A stretch of DNA of 64,000 bases, from the NCBI GenBank assembly GCA_039029135.1, contig JBCCGT010000023.1, positions 1-64,000 of the forward strand, read 5' to 3'. The notes under the pieces are model-generated. The model was not told where the DNA came from and did not search any database. It saw only the letters and a list, made by a program, of their open reading frames with translations. The stretch comes from JALZVT01 sp039029135 (GTDB taxonomy: Bacteria > Pseudomonadota > Gammaproteobacteria > Pseudomonadales > Azotimanducaceae). Position numbers and translations under genes: made by a program. Shown piece by piece: positions 34,429 through 44,522 of this stretch (positions are counted from its first letter, which is position 1; each line of letters starts with the position of its first letter).

Positions 34429-37400
34429 ATGGGACACGACCCAAGCCTCGCACTCGCCTTCCACCATCGAAAGCGCGACAACGGCAGACGCCGCAGTGCG
34501 CTCGGCCCGCTGCTGTCGGGGCTGCTACTGAGCAGCGCCCTGCTGTCGTCCGCAAGTTCTCACGCCAACCAGTTTCAGGAAGTCAGCAACAGCCTCGGTA
34601 TCACCTACACCGGTACGACCTTCGGTTCCGCCTGGGGCGACGTCAACGGCGACGGCCGGCCCGATCTGTGGCTCGGCAACCACAGCTCGCCGCACATTCT
34701 GTACGTCAACACCGAGTCCGGCTTCACGCCCTTCAACGGCTTTGTCGGCGTCTCGACCAATGACATGCACGGCGGCGCGTTCGCCGATTTCGACAACGAC
34801 GGCGACCAGGATCTGCTCGTGACCTCGGGTGCCGAGATCGGCCTGGGCGAAGGTCCGAACCAGCTCATGGTCAATCACAACGGTCAGCTCACCCAGCAGG
34901 CCGCAAGCTACGGCCTCGACTATCCGCTCGCGCGCGCCCGACACGTCAACTGGGTGGATTGGAACAACGACGGGCGGCTGGACGTGATCCTGATCGCGAC
35001 CAACCAGCGCAACAACCCACCGCAGGCGCCGTCGCGCGTGTTCACCTACAACGCCGGCACCAACACCTTCGTCGAAGAAACCTGGACGATTCACGACAAG
35101 AACACGACGACCCACGCCCAGCTCATGTTCGGCGTACCCCTGCTGGGTGGGCAGTCAGCGTTTTCGCTGAATCACAACAAGTCGGACTTCCCGGACTTCA
35201 TCTGGCAGTACGGATCCAGCGGCCTGACTGACGCCACTAGCGCGTTTGCATTCCCGGAACTGAACGGCGTCCGCGACGTCGCGCTGGGCGACTTCGACAA
35301 CGACGGCGACACCGACATGTTCACGTCGTCACAAAACGAATCGGGGCACCTGCTGCTGCAGGAAGCCAACGGCCTGAACGACGACACGAGCAACTCGAGC
35401 ATTGTGTTCAGTCACGGCATCTTCGTCGTCACCGCCGACTTCGACAACGACAAGGATCTGGATATCTACGTCGGTCGTAGCCACATCAGCAACGACACCA
35501 ATCAGACCAATACATACATCGAGAACAACGGCGACGGCACGTTCACCGAAGACACCAGCGGCAACGGCGCCGCCGGCACCACAACCGGCTTCATCAGCAG
35601 CGTGACGACGGCCGACTACAACGGCGACGGTTTCATCGACATCCTGACCACCAACAGCGACAACTGGTGGACACCCGCGACGACGGGGCCGGTGCAGCTA
35701 TTTGAAAACCAGGGCAACGGCAACAACTGGCTGATGCTCGACCTGGTCGGCACCGCAAGCAACCGCGACGGCATCGGCGCCACCGTCGAGCTCACATCGG
35801 GCGGCACGACACAGCTGCGCGAACAGAACAACGGCATTCACCATCGATCGCAGAACCACAAGCGGCTGCACTTCGGACTCGGCAGCGACAGCGTCGTGAG
35901 CAGCCTCACTGTCACCTGGCCCAGTGGCACGGTGCAGACGCTAACGAACATCGCCGTGAATCAGATCGTCGAGCTATTCGAAGACGACCCGACCCAACCC
36001 AACATGGATCCGATCCCGCAGGGCACCGCGACGCCCGTGCTGCAGACGCTGATGATCGAGTTCTCCAGCGCGGGCTCCTATGACCCCGACGGCATGATCA
36101 CCGGCTACGTCTGGGACTTCGGCGATGGCAACACCAGCACCGACCGCAACCCGACCCACACCTACGCGAACGTCGGCCAGTACACCGCCACGCTGACGGT
36201 GACGGACGATGCCGGCGCGACCGGGGTTCAGATGCTGACCTTCGACGTCCAAGTGGAAGTAACGATCGAGGCCGCGGGCTCGAATGCCAGCAGCGCCGGC
36301 AACGCGATCGATGACGTTGCGGGCGAACAGGATCTGTCGACGTTCTGGACCAGCAGTTCGACGCTCGCCGACGCCTGGCTAACCATCGACATGGGCGCGC
36401 CGGCGAACGTCGTGCAGGTGCTGCTAGCGCCGCGCGGCGATCGGGACTATGTGTTCGAGATCACGGTGAGCGACACGCTCAGCGGCGGCAAGGCCACCGG
36501 CGGCCCGACTGCCACCTGCGCGACCCCTGGCGACGGTCCGACCGCGCCCAGCAGCATGACGCCCTGCAACGTGCCGTTCACGACCGGTCGCTACGTGACC
36601 ATCGTATCGACCAACCGTGCGAACCTGAGGCTCTACGGCGTAGAAGTCGTCGAGGGCTCGCTCGCCAACCAGCCGCCGCTCGGCTCATTCACCGCCACGC
36701 CGCAGGGCAACACGCTGGTCGTGCAATTCGACGGCAGCGCATCCACCGACAGCGACGGGCTGATCTTGTCCTATGACTGGGACTTCGGCGACGGCAACAC
36801 CGCCAGCGGGCCGACGGCGCAGCACACGTTCGCCGCCGAAGGCACCTATACCGTATCGCTGACCATGATCGACAGCGGCGGCGGCAGCGGCACGATCAGC
36901 GTTGACCTGCCGTTGAGTCTCGAACCCGCGCCGGTGTACAGCCCCACGCTGCAAGCGGTCGGGCAGACCACGGGCGCCGAGGCGAATCTCCTCGATACGC
37001 TCGGCGATGGCTCGCAGAACCTGCAGACCAAATGGGAAAACGCCAACAGCAACATCGACGATGCCTGGGTCACCGTCGATCTCGGCCAGACCCAGACGGT
37101 CGCAAGCGTCAAGGTCGCACCGCGCAGCGATCGCTCCTACGGCCTGGACATCAACATCGGCGACAATCTGGACGCCAATGGTCAGGTCACGGGCGGCGTG
37201 ACGACGGGCTGCACCACGGCAGACGTCAACGTCGAGATTCCCACCGAGCTGTTTGACTGCGCCATTCCCGACGTCAACGGACGCTTCGTCAGCATCGTCT
37301 CGAAGTTCCGCTCCAAGCTGCCGATCTACGGGATCGCGGTGTACGGTCCCGAACCCGCGCCGGGCGCCAACAGCCCGCCCGACGGCCAGGCGAGCACCAG

Positions 37401-40400
37401 TCAGCGGCCGCTGACCCTGACGGTCGACTTCGATGCATCGGCCTCGACCGACTCAGACGGCACCGTCATATCTGTGGCCTGGGATTTCGGCGACGGCAAC
37501 GGCGCACTCGGTACGACCGCGGCCCACACCTACGCCAACGACGTCGATCGCATCTACACCACCGCCGTGCGCGACGACGACGAAGCGCTGCACGCGTTTC
37601 AGACCTTGCTGGACGTGACGCCGCTGCCGGAAGTGCCGTCGTTCCTCACGCACCCGCAGTCACAGCTCGTCGAGGTGGGCAGCTCGGTGACGTTCAGCGC
37701 CGTCGTGGTGGGCTCGAATCCGATTGCCTTCCAGTGGCGCGCCGACGGCGTGGACATACCCGGCGCGACGAGCGCGAGCTATACGTCGACGGGCCACACG
37801 CTTGCCGACGACGGTACGCTGCTGACGCTGGTCGCGAGCAACCCGGCAGGGACGACGGTCTCGCAACCCGCGACGCTGTCCGTGGAACCCATGAACATGC
37901 CGCCGAGCGCCGCGTTCACCGTGACGCCGACGAACGGCATCATTCCGTTAGCAATTACCGTCGACGGCAGCGGCAGCAGCGACAGCGACGGCACGGTCGT
38001 GGGCTACACCTGGAGCTTCGGCGACGGCTTCAACGGTTCAGGGCAGAGCCTGTTCCACACCTATCTCGTCGACGGCACCTATACGATCACCCTGACCGTC
38101 ACCGACGAGGACGGCGCCAGCGCGTCGACGACCCAAACTGTCGTGGCGGACCCGCCCGTGCTGCCGAGCATCACCAACCAGCCGCAGCCGCAGTCCATCC
38201 TCGTCGGTGAAGGCACCAGCTTCAGCGTCGCCGCGCTGGGTACGCCGCCGCTGAGCTATCAGTGGCGCAAGAACGGCGTCGATCTGCCGGCCGCGACCGG
38301 AACCAGTTTCACGCTGGCCAGCGCCGGTCTGCTGGACGACGGGGACGTCTACAGCGTGCGCGTCTCCAACGCCGCAGGCAACGTCGTATCGAACGGCGCG
38401 CTGCTGTCGGTCAACGCGCCGCCCACGCCGGCATTCAGCGTCACACCCGACAACGCGCCGATTCCGTTTACGGCGACCTTCGATGCGACGGCCAGCATAG
38501 ACATCGACGGCAGCATCGCCGCCTACGACTGGGACTTCGGCGACGGCAGCGCGGCGGGCAGCGGCGAGACCACGACCCACACCTATACCAGCGACGGCAA
38601 CTTCACCGTCACCCTGATGGCGACCGACGACGAGGGCGCGGCGGCCAGCACGACGCGCAGCGTGCGCGCGAACATTCGTCCGATCGCCGACTTCAGCGCC
38701 AGCACGACGCTCGGCCTGGCGCCGGTCGGGATCAGCTTCGACGCCACCGCGAGCGTCGATCCGGACGGCTCGATTACGTCCTACGCCTGGACATTCGGTG
38801 ACGGCAACATCGGTGCGGGTCCCACGCCCAGTCACACCTTCGGCCCGGGCACCTGGACCGTCACGCTGACCGTCACCGACAACGATGGCGCGCAGCACAG
38901 CGTCAGCATGGACGTCATAGGCAACCAGGCACCCGTGCCCGCGTTCAGCGTGGACAATCCCATAGGCCTGGTACCACACAGCATCACGGTCGACGCGAGT
39001 TCGTCGACTGATCCGGATGCACCCGCCGACAGCATCGCAAGCTACAGCTGGAACTTCGGCGACGGCACGACCGCGAGCGGCGTGAGCGCGAGCAACACCT
39101 ACACCACCGCCGGCATCTACATCGTGACGCTGACCGTGACGGACAGCCGCGGCGAGAGCGCGAGCACAACGCAACAGGTGGTCGCGAACCTGCCGCCCGT
39201 GGCGAACTTCACCGCCAGCCCGGAGGTGGGCTTGATACCGCTCGCGGTAACCGTCGACGGCGCCGCGAGCAGCGATCCCAACGGCACCGTCGACAGCTAC
39301 GCGTGGGACTTCGGTGACGGCGCTACGGCCAGCGGCCAGATCGCAACCCACAGCTACGCCGCCGTCGGCAGCTACACCATTACGCTGACCGTCACCGACA
39401 ACGACGGCGCAACGAACACGACCACCCGCACGGTGATCGCCAACACGCCGCCCAGCGCCGCGTTCTCAACGGATGCGCTGCCGGCGGTCGCGCAGCTGCC
39501 GTTCGCCTTTGATGCTAGCGCCAGCAGCGATGCCAACGGCACGATCGAGCAGTACGACTGGGACTTCGGCGACGGCGGCAGCGCGACGGGCACGACGACC
39601 TCCCACACGTACGCAAGCGCCGGCACTTACACCGTCACGCTGACCGTTACCGACAACAACGGCGCCACCGACAGCGCGAGTCAGACGCTGGTCGTCGATC
39701 CACTGCTGGCGCCGGTCATCAACGCCCAGCCGCAGGACGTCACGATACCGAACGGCGCAACCGCAACCTTCAACGTCACCGCTAGTGGCACGCCGCCGCT
39801 GTCGTATCAGTGGTTCCGCGACGGCAACGCGCTGGCCGGTGAAACGGGAACGAGCTTCAGCGTCGCCGCATTCGAGCCAGAGAACGGCGCCGAATTTACA
39901 GTCAGCGTCACGAACGTCGTCACGACCGTGACGTCGCAGCAGGCGCTGCTGACCGTTATCCAGCCGCCGGTCGTGACCCAACCGCCGCAGTCCGTGTCGG
40001 TAGAAGAGGGCTCCACCGTCGTCTTCGACGTGCAGGCGGATGGCAGCACGCCGTTCGCCTATCAGTGGGCGCGCAACGGCAACGCAATTCCCGGGGCGAC
40101 CGACGCGACCCTGACGCTGAGCAGCGTGAGCATCGGCGAGGATCTGGATCAGTTCAGCGTGACGCTGTCGAACCTGGCCGCCACGGTCACCTCGGCGAGT
40201 GCCACCCTGGATGTGTTCCAGCGCCCGGTTGCCAACTTCAGCAGCCAGCAGATCGAGAACACGCTGGGCTTCGACTTTGATGGTTCGGCCTCGACCGACG
40301 GGGACGGCAGCGTCGCGAGCTACGACTGGGACTTCGGCGACGGCAGCAGCGCAACCGGCGCGAACACAAGCCACCAGTACGCGGCGGAGGGCGAGTACAC

Positions 40401-43400
40401 GGTCACGCTGCTGGTCACCGACAACGAGGGCAAGCAGGACAGCACCCAGCAGACCCTCACCGCAATGGCGAACACCGAGCGGGAAGCGACCGGGTCGCAC
40501 AGAAACAACTACGATCCCGCGTGGATCGACGATCTGGCGCCGGACGGCAACCAGAATCTGGACACGTTCTGGCAGAACAACGGCGGCGGCTCGAACGCCT
40601 GGCTGACGCTCGACCTCGGCATCCCGCGCTATGTGAACGAGGTGCGCATCGGACCGCGCGGCGATCGCAACTATCAGCTTGAGATCACGATCGGCGACGT
40701 GCTGGACGACGGCCAGGTAAGCGGCGCGGCGGCGCAGAACTGCGTGCCGCCGGGCGGACCGACGAAGCCCGTCGCGCTCAGTTCCTGCCCGACGGAGGTC
40801 GTTCTCGGCCGCTACGTGACGGTGGTCTCCAGCAACGTCAACACGCTGCGCGTGTACGGCGTAGAGATAGGCTATCAGGACGGCCCGGGGAACATGGATC
40901 CGGTCGCGGTCTTCACCAGCACGCCAATCGCAGATACCCGCAGCGTCGACTTCGACGGCCAGGGATCAAGCGATAGCGACGGCACGATCGTGGCCTGGAA
41001 CTGGGACTTCGGCGACGGCAACAGCGCGACGGGACCGACGGTCAGCCACGAGTACGCGGCTAACGGCGACTACAGCGTGACGCTGTCCGTGACCGACGAC
41101 TTCGGCGATACAACCAGCACGACTCAGGCCATCAGCATCAACCTGCTGGTGCCGCAGCTCGACTGGCCGTTCGCGGTGATTGCGGTCGGCGGCAACAGCG
41201 CACACAGCGATCGCATCAACGACACCGATGAGACCGGTGCGCAGCGCCTGAACACCGTGTGGGACAACAACGGCAATCTGTCGACCGCATGGCTGACCAT
41301 CGACCTAGGCGGCCCGCAGAATCTGCTCGATCTGCTGATCGCGCCCAAGGGCAACAGCACCTATACGTTCACCATCACCGTAGGCGACACGCTCGCCGCC
41401 GGCCAGGTAGACGGCGGCGCCAGCGCGATCTGCGACAAGCCCAAGACGGGCGGCAGCGTGCCGACCGAGCTGTATTCGTGCCCGGTACCGTCGCTGACGG
41501 GGCGCTATGTCACCGTTCGCTCCAACAAGTCCAACTACCGCGTGCACGGGCTGGTAGTCAGGGTCGAGGACACGGGGCAAAACAATCTGCCACCCTCCGC
41601 TTCCATAGCGTTCACCCAGACCCAGGGCACGCTAGAGGCCAATTTCGACGGCAGCGCTTCGACGGACGTCGACGGCAGCATCGTCAGCTACGCCTGGGAC
41701 TTCGGCGACGGCGCAAGCGGGACCGGCGCAACGCTCAGCCACACCTACGCGGCGGCAGGCGACTACACCGTCATGCTGACGGTCACCGACGATATCGGCG
41801 CGGGCAACACGGCCACCCAGCAGATCACCATCGATCCGCTGCCGGTCGCCCCCAGCATTACCCAACAGCCGCAGGACCTGACGGTCGAGGCGCCCAACGC
41901 CGCGACGTTCACGGTCGGCGCCGAGGGCACCGCGCCGCTCACCTATCAGTGGTTCCGCGACGGCATTGCGCTGCCCGGCGCAACGTCGAGCGCGCTGTCG
42001 ATCGACCCGACCACGGTTGCCGATTCCGGCGCGTTGCTCACGGTCACCGTCAGCAACGAGGTCGGGGACACGGGCTCCGCCGCCGCCACGCTTACCGTCG
42101 AGCCGCCGAACATGGCGCCAACTGCCAGCTTCAGCACCACGCCGGCAAGCGGTGATGCCCCGCTCGTCGTCGCGTTCAACGCGCTCACGAGCAGCGACGC
42201 AGACGGCAGCATCGTCGGCTATGCGTGGGACTTCGGCGACGGCAACACGGGCGACGGCAGCACCACAAGCCACACCTACAACACCCCCGGCGGCTACACG
42301 GCGACGCTGACCGTGACGGACGACGATGGTGCGAGCGCAACGGCGAGCGCGACGATCAACGTGACGATGGCCCCGACCGCGCCGACGATCACCACGGCGC
42401 CTGCGAGCGTCACCGTCACGGAAGGACAGCCCGCGAGCTTCAGCGTCGCGGCCAGCGGTTTCCCCGCGCCGACCTTGCAATGGCGCCGCGACGGTTCAGA
42501 CCTGGCCGGCCAGACCGGCACGTCTCTGACGCTGGCCGCGACGGCGCTGGCCGACGACGGGGCGAGCTTTACGGTTGTCGCAAGCAACGCCGCCGGCAGC
42601 GTCGAGTCGACGCCAGCGGTGCTGACGGTCGAAGAATTCGTCAACGCGGATCCCGTCGCGGCCGTGAGCGGCGCCCCGCGCGCGGACGGCTTCATGTTCG
42701 ATTTCGATGCCAGCGGCTCGAGCGACAGCGACGGCACCATCGTCGAGTACCAGTGGGACTTCGGCGACGGCAACAGCGCGTCGGGACCCAGCGCCACCAC
42801 GACGCACAGTTACGCCGCCGAAGGCACTTACACGGTCACCCTCACCGTTGTAGACGACATGGCGGGCAGCGACAGCACCACCATCGACGTCACCGCGCAG
42901 GAGGTGATTGTCATCAGCAGGGTCGACGTCACCCTGACTGCCGTGGGTGCACGCAACTCCGTAAGCGCGCGGCTACTCGATACCAACAACGATGACAGCC
43001 AGAACCTGTCGACCTATTGGAACAGCGGCAGCGGCGGCGGCCTCGCCGTCGCGTGGTTCACCCTGGATCTGGGCAGCACCATGAACATCAGCGAGGTGTT
43101 GATCGCACCCCGCGCCGACAAGGGCCACGTTCTGGAGTTGAGCGTAGGCGACACGCTGACGAGCAATCAGGTCGCGGCCGCGCCCGCGGGTCAGTGCACC
43201 ACGCCGGACCTCGGCAACGTGACCGTTCCGACGGTGTTGAATGCCTGTCCGCTGGGCGGCGCATTCGGTCGCTACCTGACCGTGCGCTCGCTGAACCAGA
43301 CCAACTTCCGCGTCTACGGCGTCGAGGTGTACGCCTCGTCGCAAGGCCCGGCGAACGTGCCGCCCACGGCGGACTTCGACGTCGCGAACAGCGCCGGAAG

Positions 43401-44310
43401 CCTGCAGGTCGACCTCGACGCAGGCGCGAGTTCCGACAGCGACGGCACCATCGTCAGCTACGCGTGGGATCTCGGCGATGGTACGAGTCTCAGCGGCGCG
43501 CAGCGCAGCCACGGCTACGCGGCCGCGGGCACCTACACAGTAACGCTGACCGTAACGGATGACGCGGGGGCCACGGACACCAGCGACCAGAGCGTGACGG
43601 TCACGGAAGCGATGAACAATCCGCCCAGCGCGAGCCTGACCGCGAGCCAGGTAGCCGGTGGCCTCGACGTCGACTTCGACGCGAGCGGCTCCAGCGATGC
43701 CGACGGCAGCATCGTGCAGTACGACTGGGACTTCGGCGACGGCGGCAGCACGACGACCAGCGACGCAACGCTGACGCACAGCTACGCAGCCGCCGGCACG
43801 TACACCGCAACCGTTACCGTGCAGGACGACGAGGGCGCGACAGACACCGCAAGCGTCGAGATCGAGGTCTCGACTACGACCGACCCGGTGCTGGTGCCGA
43901 TCGTCGCCACCGACGCGGGCAGCAGCGCGGGCTCCTCCGACGACACCGCGGACGTGACCGCATCGGGCGAGCAGGATCTGAGCAGCCGCTGGACCAGCAA
44001 CGCCGCTGACGGCACCGACGCCGCCTGGGTGACCTTCGATCTCGGCACCAGCGCCCAGGTCGTCGAGATCCATCTGGCGCCGCGCGGCGACAGGAACTAC
44101 AACGTCGGCCTGTACGTCGGGGATACGCTGGCCGGCGGCCGGGTCGATGGACCCGAGCTGAGCGTCTGCAGCTTCCCCGGTAATCAGCCGCGGGTACCGA
44201 CGACCCTCACGGTCTGCACCCTGCCTTCTACATTAGGCCGATTCGTCACCGTGCAATCGCGCAATTTCGCCACCTTCCGGCTCCACGGCACGGAAATCTA
44301 CGCCCAGTAG
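34429..44310 (+). CDS. Very large secreted FG-GAP/UnbV protein with PKD, Ig-like and cysteine-pair discoidin-like domains (about 3293 residues)
   Basis: The ATG at 34429 has AAGGA six bases upstream and leads into a signal peptide (LGPLLSGLLLSSALLSSASSHA). Residues about 40-430 hold FG-GAP calcium-loop repeats (DVNGDGRPDLW, DFDNDGDQDLL, DWNNDGRLDVI, DFDNDGDTDMF, DFDNDKDLDIY, DYNGDGFIDIL). Residues about 434-519 are ASPIC/UnbV (SNRDGIGATV, LHFGLG). The rest contains 16 PKD repeats (WDFGDG core), six Ig-like domains (P-x-I-x-x-x-PQ ... YQW) and six discoidin/CBM32-like modules of about 135 residues near nt 36265, 36935, 40480, 41165, 42920 and 43895, the last forming the C-terminus. Each module has two cysteines about 14-20 apart. 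There is no anchor or sorting signal. An extracellular calcium-binding, glycan-binding scaffold is inferred. Confidence 0.85.
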   Translation: MGHDPSLALAFHHRKRDNGRRRSALGPLLSGLLLSSALLSSASSHANQFQEVSNSLGITYTGTTFGSAWGDVNGDGRPDLWLGNHSSPHILYVNTESGFTPFNGFVGVSTNDMHGGAFADFDNDGDQDLLVTSGAEIGLGEGPNQLMVNHNGQLTQQAASYGLDYPLARARHVNWVDWNNDGRLDVILIATNQRNNPPQAPSRVFTYNAGTNTFVEETWTIHDKNTTTHAQLMFGVPLLGGQSAFSLNHNKSDFPDFIWQYGSSGLTDATSAFAFPELNGVRDVALGDFDNDGDTDMFTSSQNESGHLLLQEANGLNDDTSNSSIVFSHGIFVVTADFDNDKDLDIYVGRSHISNDTNQTNTYIENNGDGTFTEDTSGNGAAGTTTGFISSVTTADYNGDGFIDILTTNSDNWWTPATTGPVQLFENQGNGNNWLMLDLVGTASNRDGIGATVELTSGGTTQLREQNNGIHHRSQNHKRLHFGLGSDSVVSSLTVTWPSGTVQTLTNIAVNQIVELFEDDPTQPNMDPIPQGTATPVLQTLMIEFSSAGSYDPDGMITGYVWDFGDGNTSTDRNPTHTYANVGQYTATLTVTDDAGATGVQMLTFDVQVEVTIEAAGSNASSAGNAIDDVAGEQDLSTFWTSSSTLADAWLTIDMGAPANVVQVLLAPRGDRDYVFEITVSDTLSGGKATGGPTATCATPGDGPTAPSSMTPCNVPFTTGRYVTIVSTNRANLRLYGVEVVEGSLANQPPLGSFTATPQGNTLVVQFDGSASTDSDGLILSYDWDFGDGNTASGPTAQHTFAAEGTYTVSLTMIDSGGGSGTISVDLPLSLEPAPVYSPTLQAVGQTTGAEANLLDTLGDGSQNLQTKWENANSNIDDAWVTVDLGQTQTVASVKVAPRSDRSYGLDINIGDNLDANGQVTGGVTTGCTTADVNVEIPTELFDCAIPDVNGRFVSIVSKFRSKLPIYGIAVYGPEPAPGANSPPDGQASTSQRPLTLTVDFDASASTDSDGTVISVAWDFGDGNGALGTTAAHTYANDVDRIYTTAVRDDDEALHAFQTLLDVTPLPEVPSFLTHPQSQLVEVGSSVTFSAVVVGSNPIAFQWRADGVDIPGATSASYTSTGHTLADDGTLLTLVASNPAGTTVSQPATLSVEPMNMPPSAAFTVTPTNGIIPLAITVDGSGSSDSDGTVVGYTWSFGDGFNGSGQSLFHTYLVDGTYTITLTVTDEDGASASTTQTVVADPPVLPSITNQPQPQSILVGEGTSFSVAALGTPPLSYQWRKNGVDLPAATGTSFTLASAGLLDDGDVYSVRVSNAAGNVVSNGALLSVNAPPTPAFSVTPDNAPIPFTATFDATASIDIDGSIAAYDWDFGDGSAAGSGETTTHTYTSDGNFTVTLMATDDEGAAASTTRSVRANIRPIADFSASTTLGLAPVGISFDATASVDPDGSITSYAWTFGDGNIGAGPTPSHTFGPGTWTVTLTVTDNDGAQHSVSMDVIGNQAPVPAFSVDNPIGLVPHSITVDASSSTDPDAPADSIASYSWNFGDGTTASGVSASNTYTTAGIYIVTLTVTDSRGESASTTQQVVANLPPVANFTASPEVGLIPLAVTVDGAASSDPNGTVDSYAWDFGDGATASGQIATHSYAAVGSYTITLTVTDNDGATNTTTRTVIANTPPSAAFSTDALPAVAQLPFAFDASASSDANGTIEQYDWDFGDGGSATGTTTSHTYASAGTYTVTLTVTDNNGATDSASQTLVVDPLLAPVINAQPQDVTIPNGATATFNVTASGTPPLSYQWFRDGNALAGETGTSFSVAAFEPENGAEFTVSVTNVVTTVTSQQALLTVIQPPVVTQPPQSVSVEEGSTVVFDVQADGSTPFAYQWARNGNAIPGATDATLTLSSVSIGEDLDQFSVTLSNLAATVTSASATLDVFQRPVANFSSQQIENTLGFDFDGSASTDGDGSVASYDWDFGDGSSATGANTSHQYAAEGEYTVTLLVTDNEGKQDSTQQTLTAMANTEREATGSHRNNYDPAWIDDLAPDGNQNLDTFWQNNGGGSNAWLTLDLGIPRYVNEVRIGPRGDRNYQLEITIGDVLDDGQVSGAAAQNCVPPGGPTKPVALSSCPTEVVLGRYVTVVSSNVNTLRVYGVEIGYQDGPGNMDPVAVFTSTPIADTRSVDFDGQGSSDSDGTIVAWNWDFGDGNSATGPTVSHEYAANGDYSVTLSVTDDFGDTTSTTQAISINLLVPQLDWPFAVIAVGGNSAHSDRINDTDETGAQRLNTVWDNNGNLSTAWLTIDLGGPQNLLDLLIAPKGNSTYTFTITVGDTLAAGQVDGGASAICDKPKTGGSVPTELYSCPVPSLTGRYVTVRSNKSNYRVHGLVVRVEDTGQNNLPPSASIAFTQTQGTLEANFDGSASTDVDGSIVSYAWDFGDGASGTGATLSHTYAAAGDYTVMLTVTDDIGAGNTATQQITIDPLPVAPSITQQPQDLTVEAPNAATFTVGAEGTAPLTYQWFRDGIALPGATSSALSIDPTTVADSGALLTVTVSNEVGDTGSAAATLTVEPPNMAPTASFSTTPASGDAPLVVAFNALTSSDADGSIVGYAWDFGDGNTGDGSTTSHTYNTPGGYTATLTVTDDDGASATASATINVTMAPTAPTITTAPASVTVTEGQPASFSVAASGFPAPTLQWRRDGSDLAGQTGTSLTLAATALADDGASFTVVASNAAGSVESTPAVLTVEEFVNADPVAAVSGAPRADGFMFDFDASGSSDSDGTIVEYQWDFGDGNSASGPSATTTHSYAAEGTYTVTLTVVDDMAGSDSTTIDVTAQEVIVISRVDVTLTAVGARNSVSARLLDTNNDDSQNLSTYWNSGSGGGLAVAWFTLDLGSTMNISEVLIAPRADKGHVLELSVGDTLTSNQVAAAPAGQCTTPDLGNVTVPTVLNACPLGGAFGRYLTVRSLNQTNFRVYGVEVYASSQGPANVPPTADFDVANSAGSLQVDLDAGASSDSDGTIVSYAWDLGDGTSLSGAQRSHGYAAAGTYTVTLTVTDDAGATDTSDQSVTVTEAMNNPPSASLTASQVAGGLDVDFDASGSSDADGSIVQYDWDFGDGGSTTTSDATLTHSYAAAGTYTATVTVQDDEGATDTASVEIEVSTTTDPVLVPIVATDAGSSAGSSDDTADVTASGEQDLSSRWTSNAADGTDAAWVTFDLGTSAQVVEIHLAPRGDRNYNVGLYVGDTLAGGRVDGPELSVCSFPGNQPRVPTTLTVCTLPSTLGRFVTVQSRNFATFRLHGTEIYAQ

Positions 44311-44349
44311 CGCGTCCAGCCTGACTGCGGCCACCTGACGGCCGCCACA

Positions 44350-44388
44350 AACCCTGTATTAGTCATATTATTTGACTAATACAGGGTT
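44350..44388. promoter_or_regulatory. Perfect 16-bp inverted repeat
   Basis: AACCCTGTATTAGTCA, a 7-base AT spacer, TGACTAATACAGGGTT. It lies 40 bases after the 3293-residue gene and about 135 bases before the next, in an AT-rich pocket. It is too AT-rich and lacks a T-run for a typical terminator, though it could end transcription weakly; an operator for the downstream gene is the alternative. Confidence 0.6.
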
Positions 44389-44522
44389 ATTTACATTGTC
44401 CTGCGAAGTCTCCACCTCACTTGCACATCGATTGGCAAGCGATGTACCTATAATGAGCCCTCCGGCTGATCAGGCGCTTAGACCAAACAGCCACAGGGCA
44501 TCATTCGAAGCGGGGACGAAAG

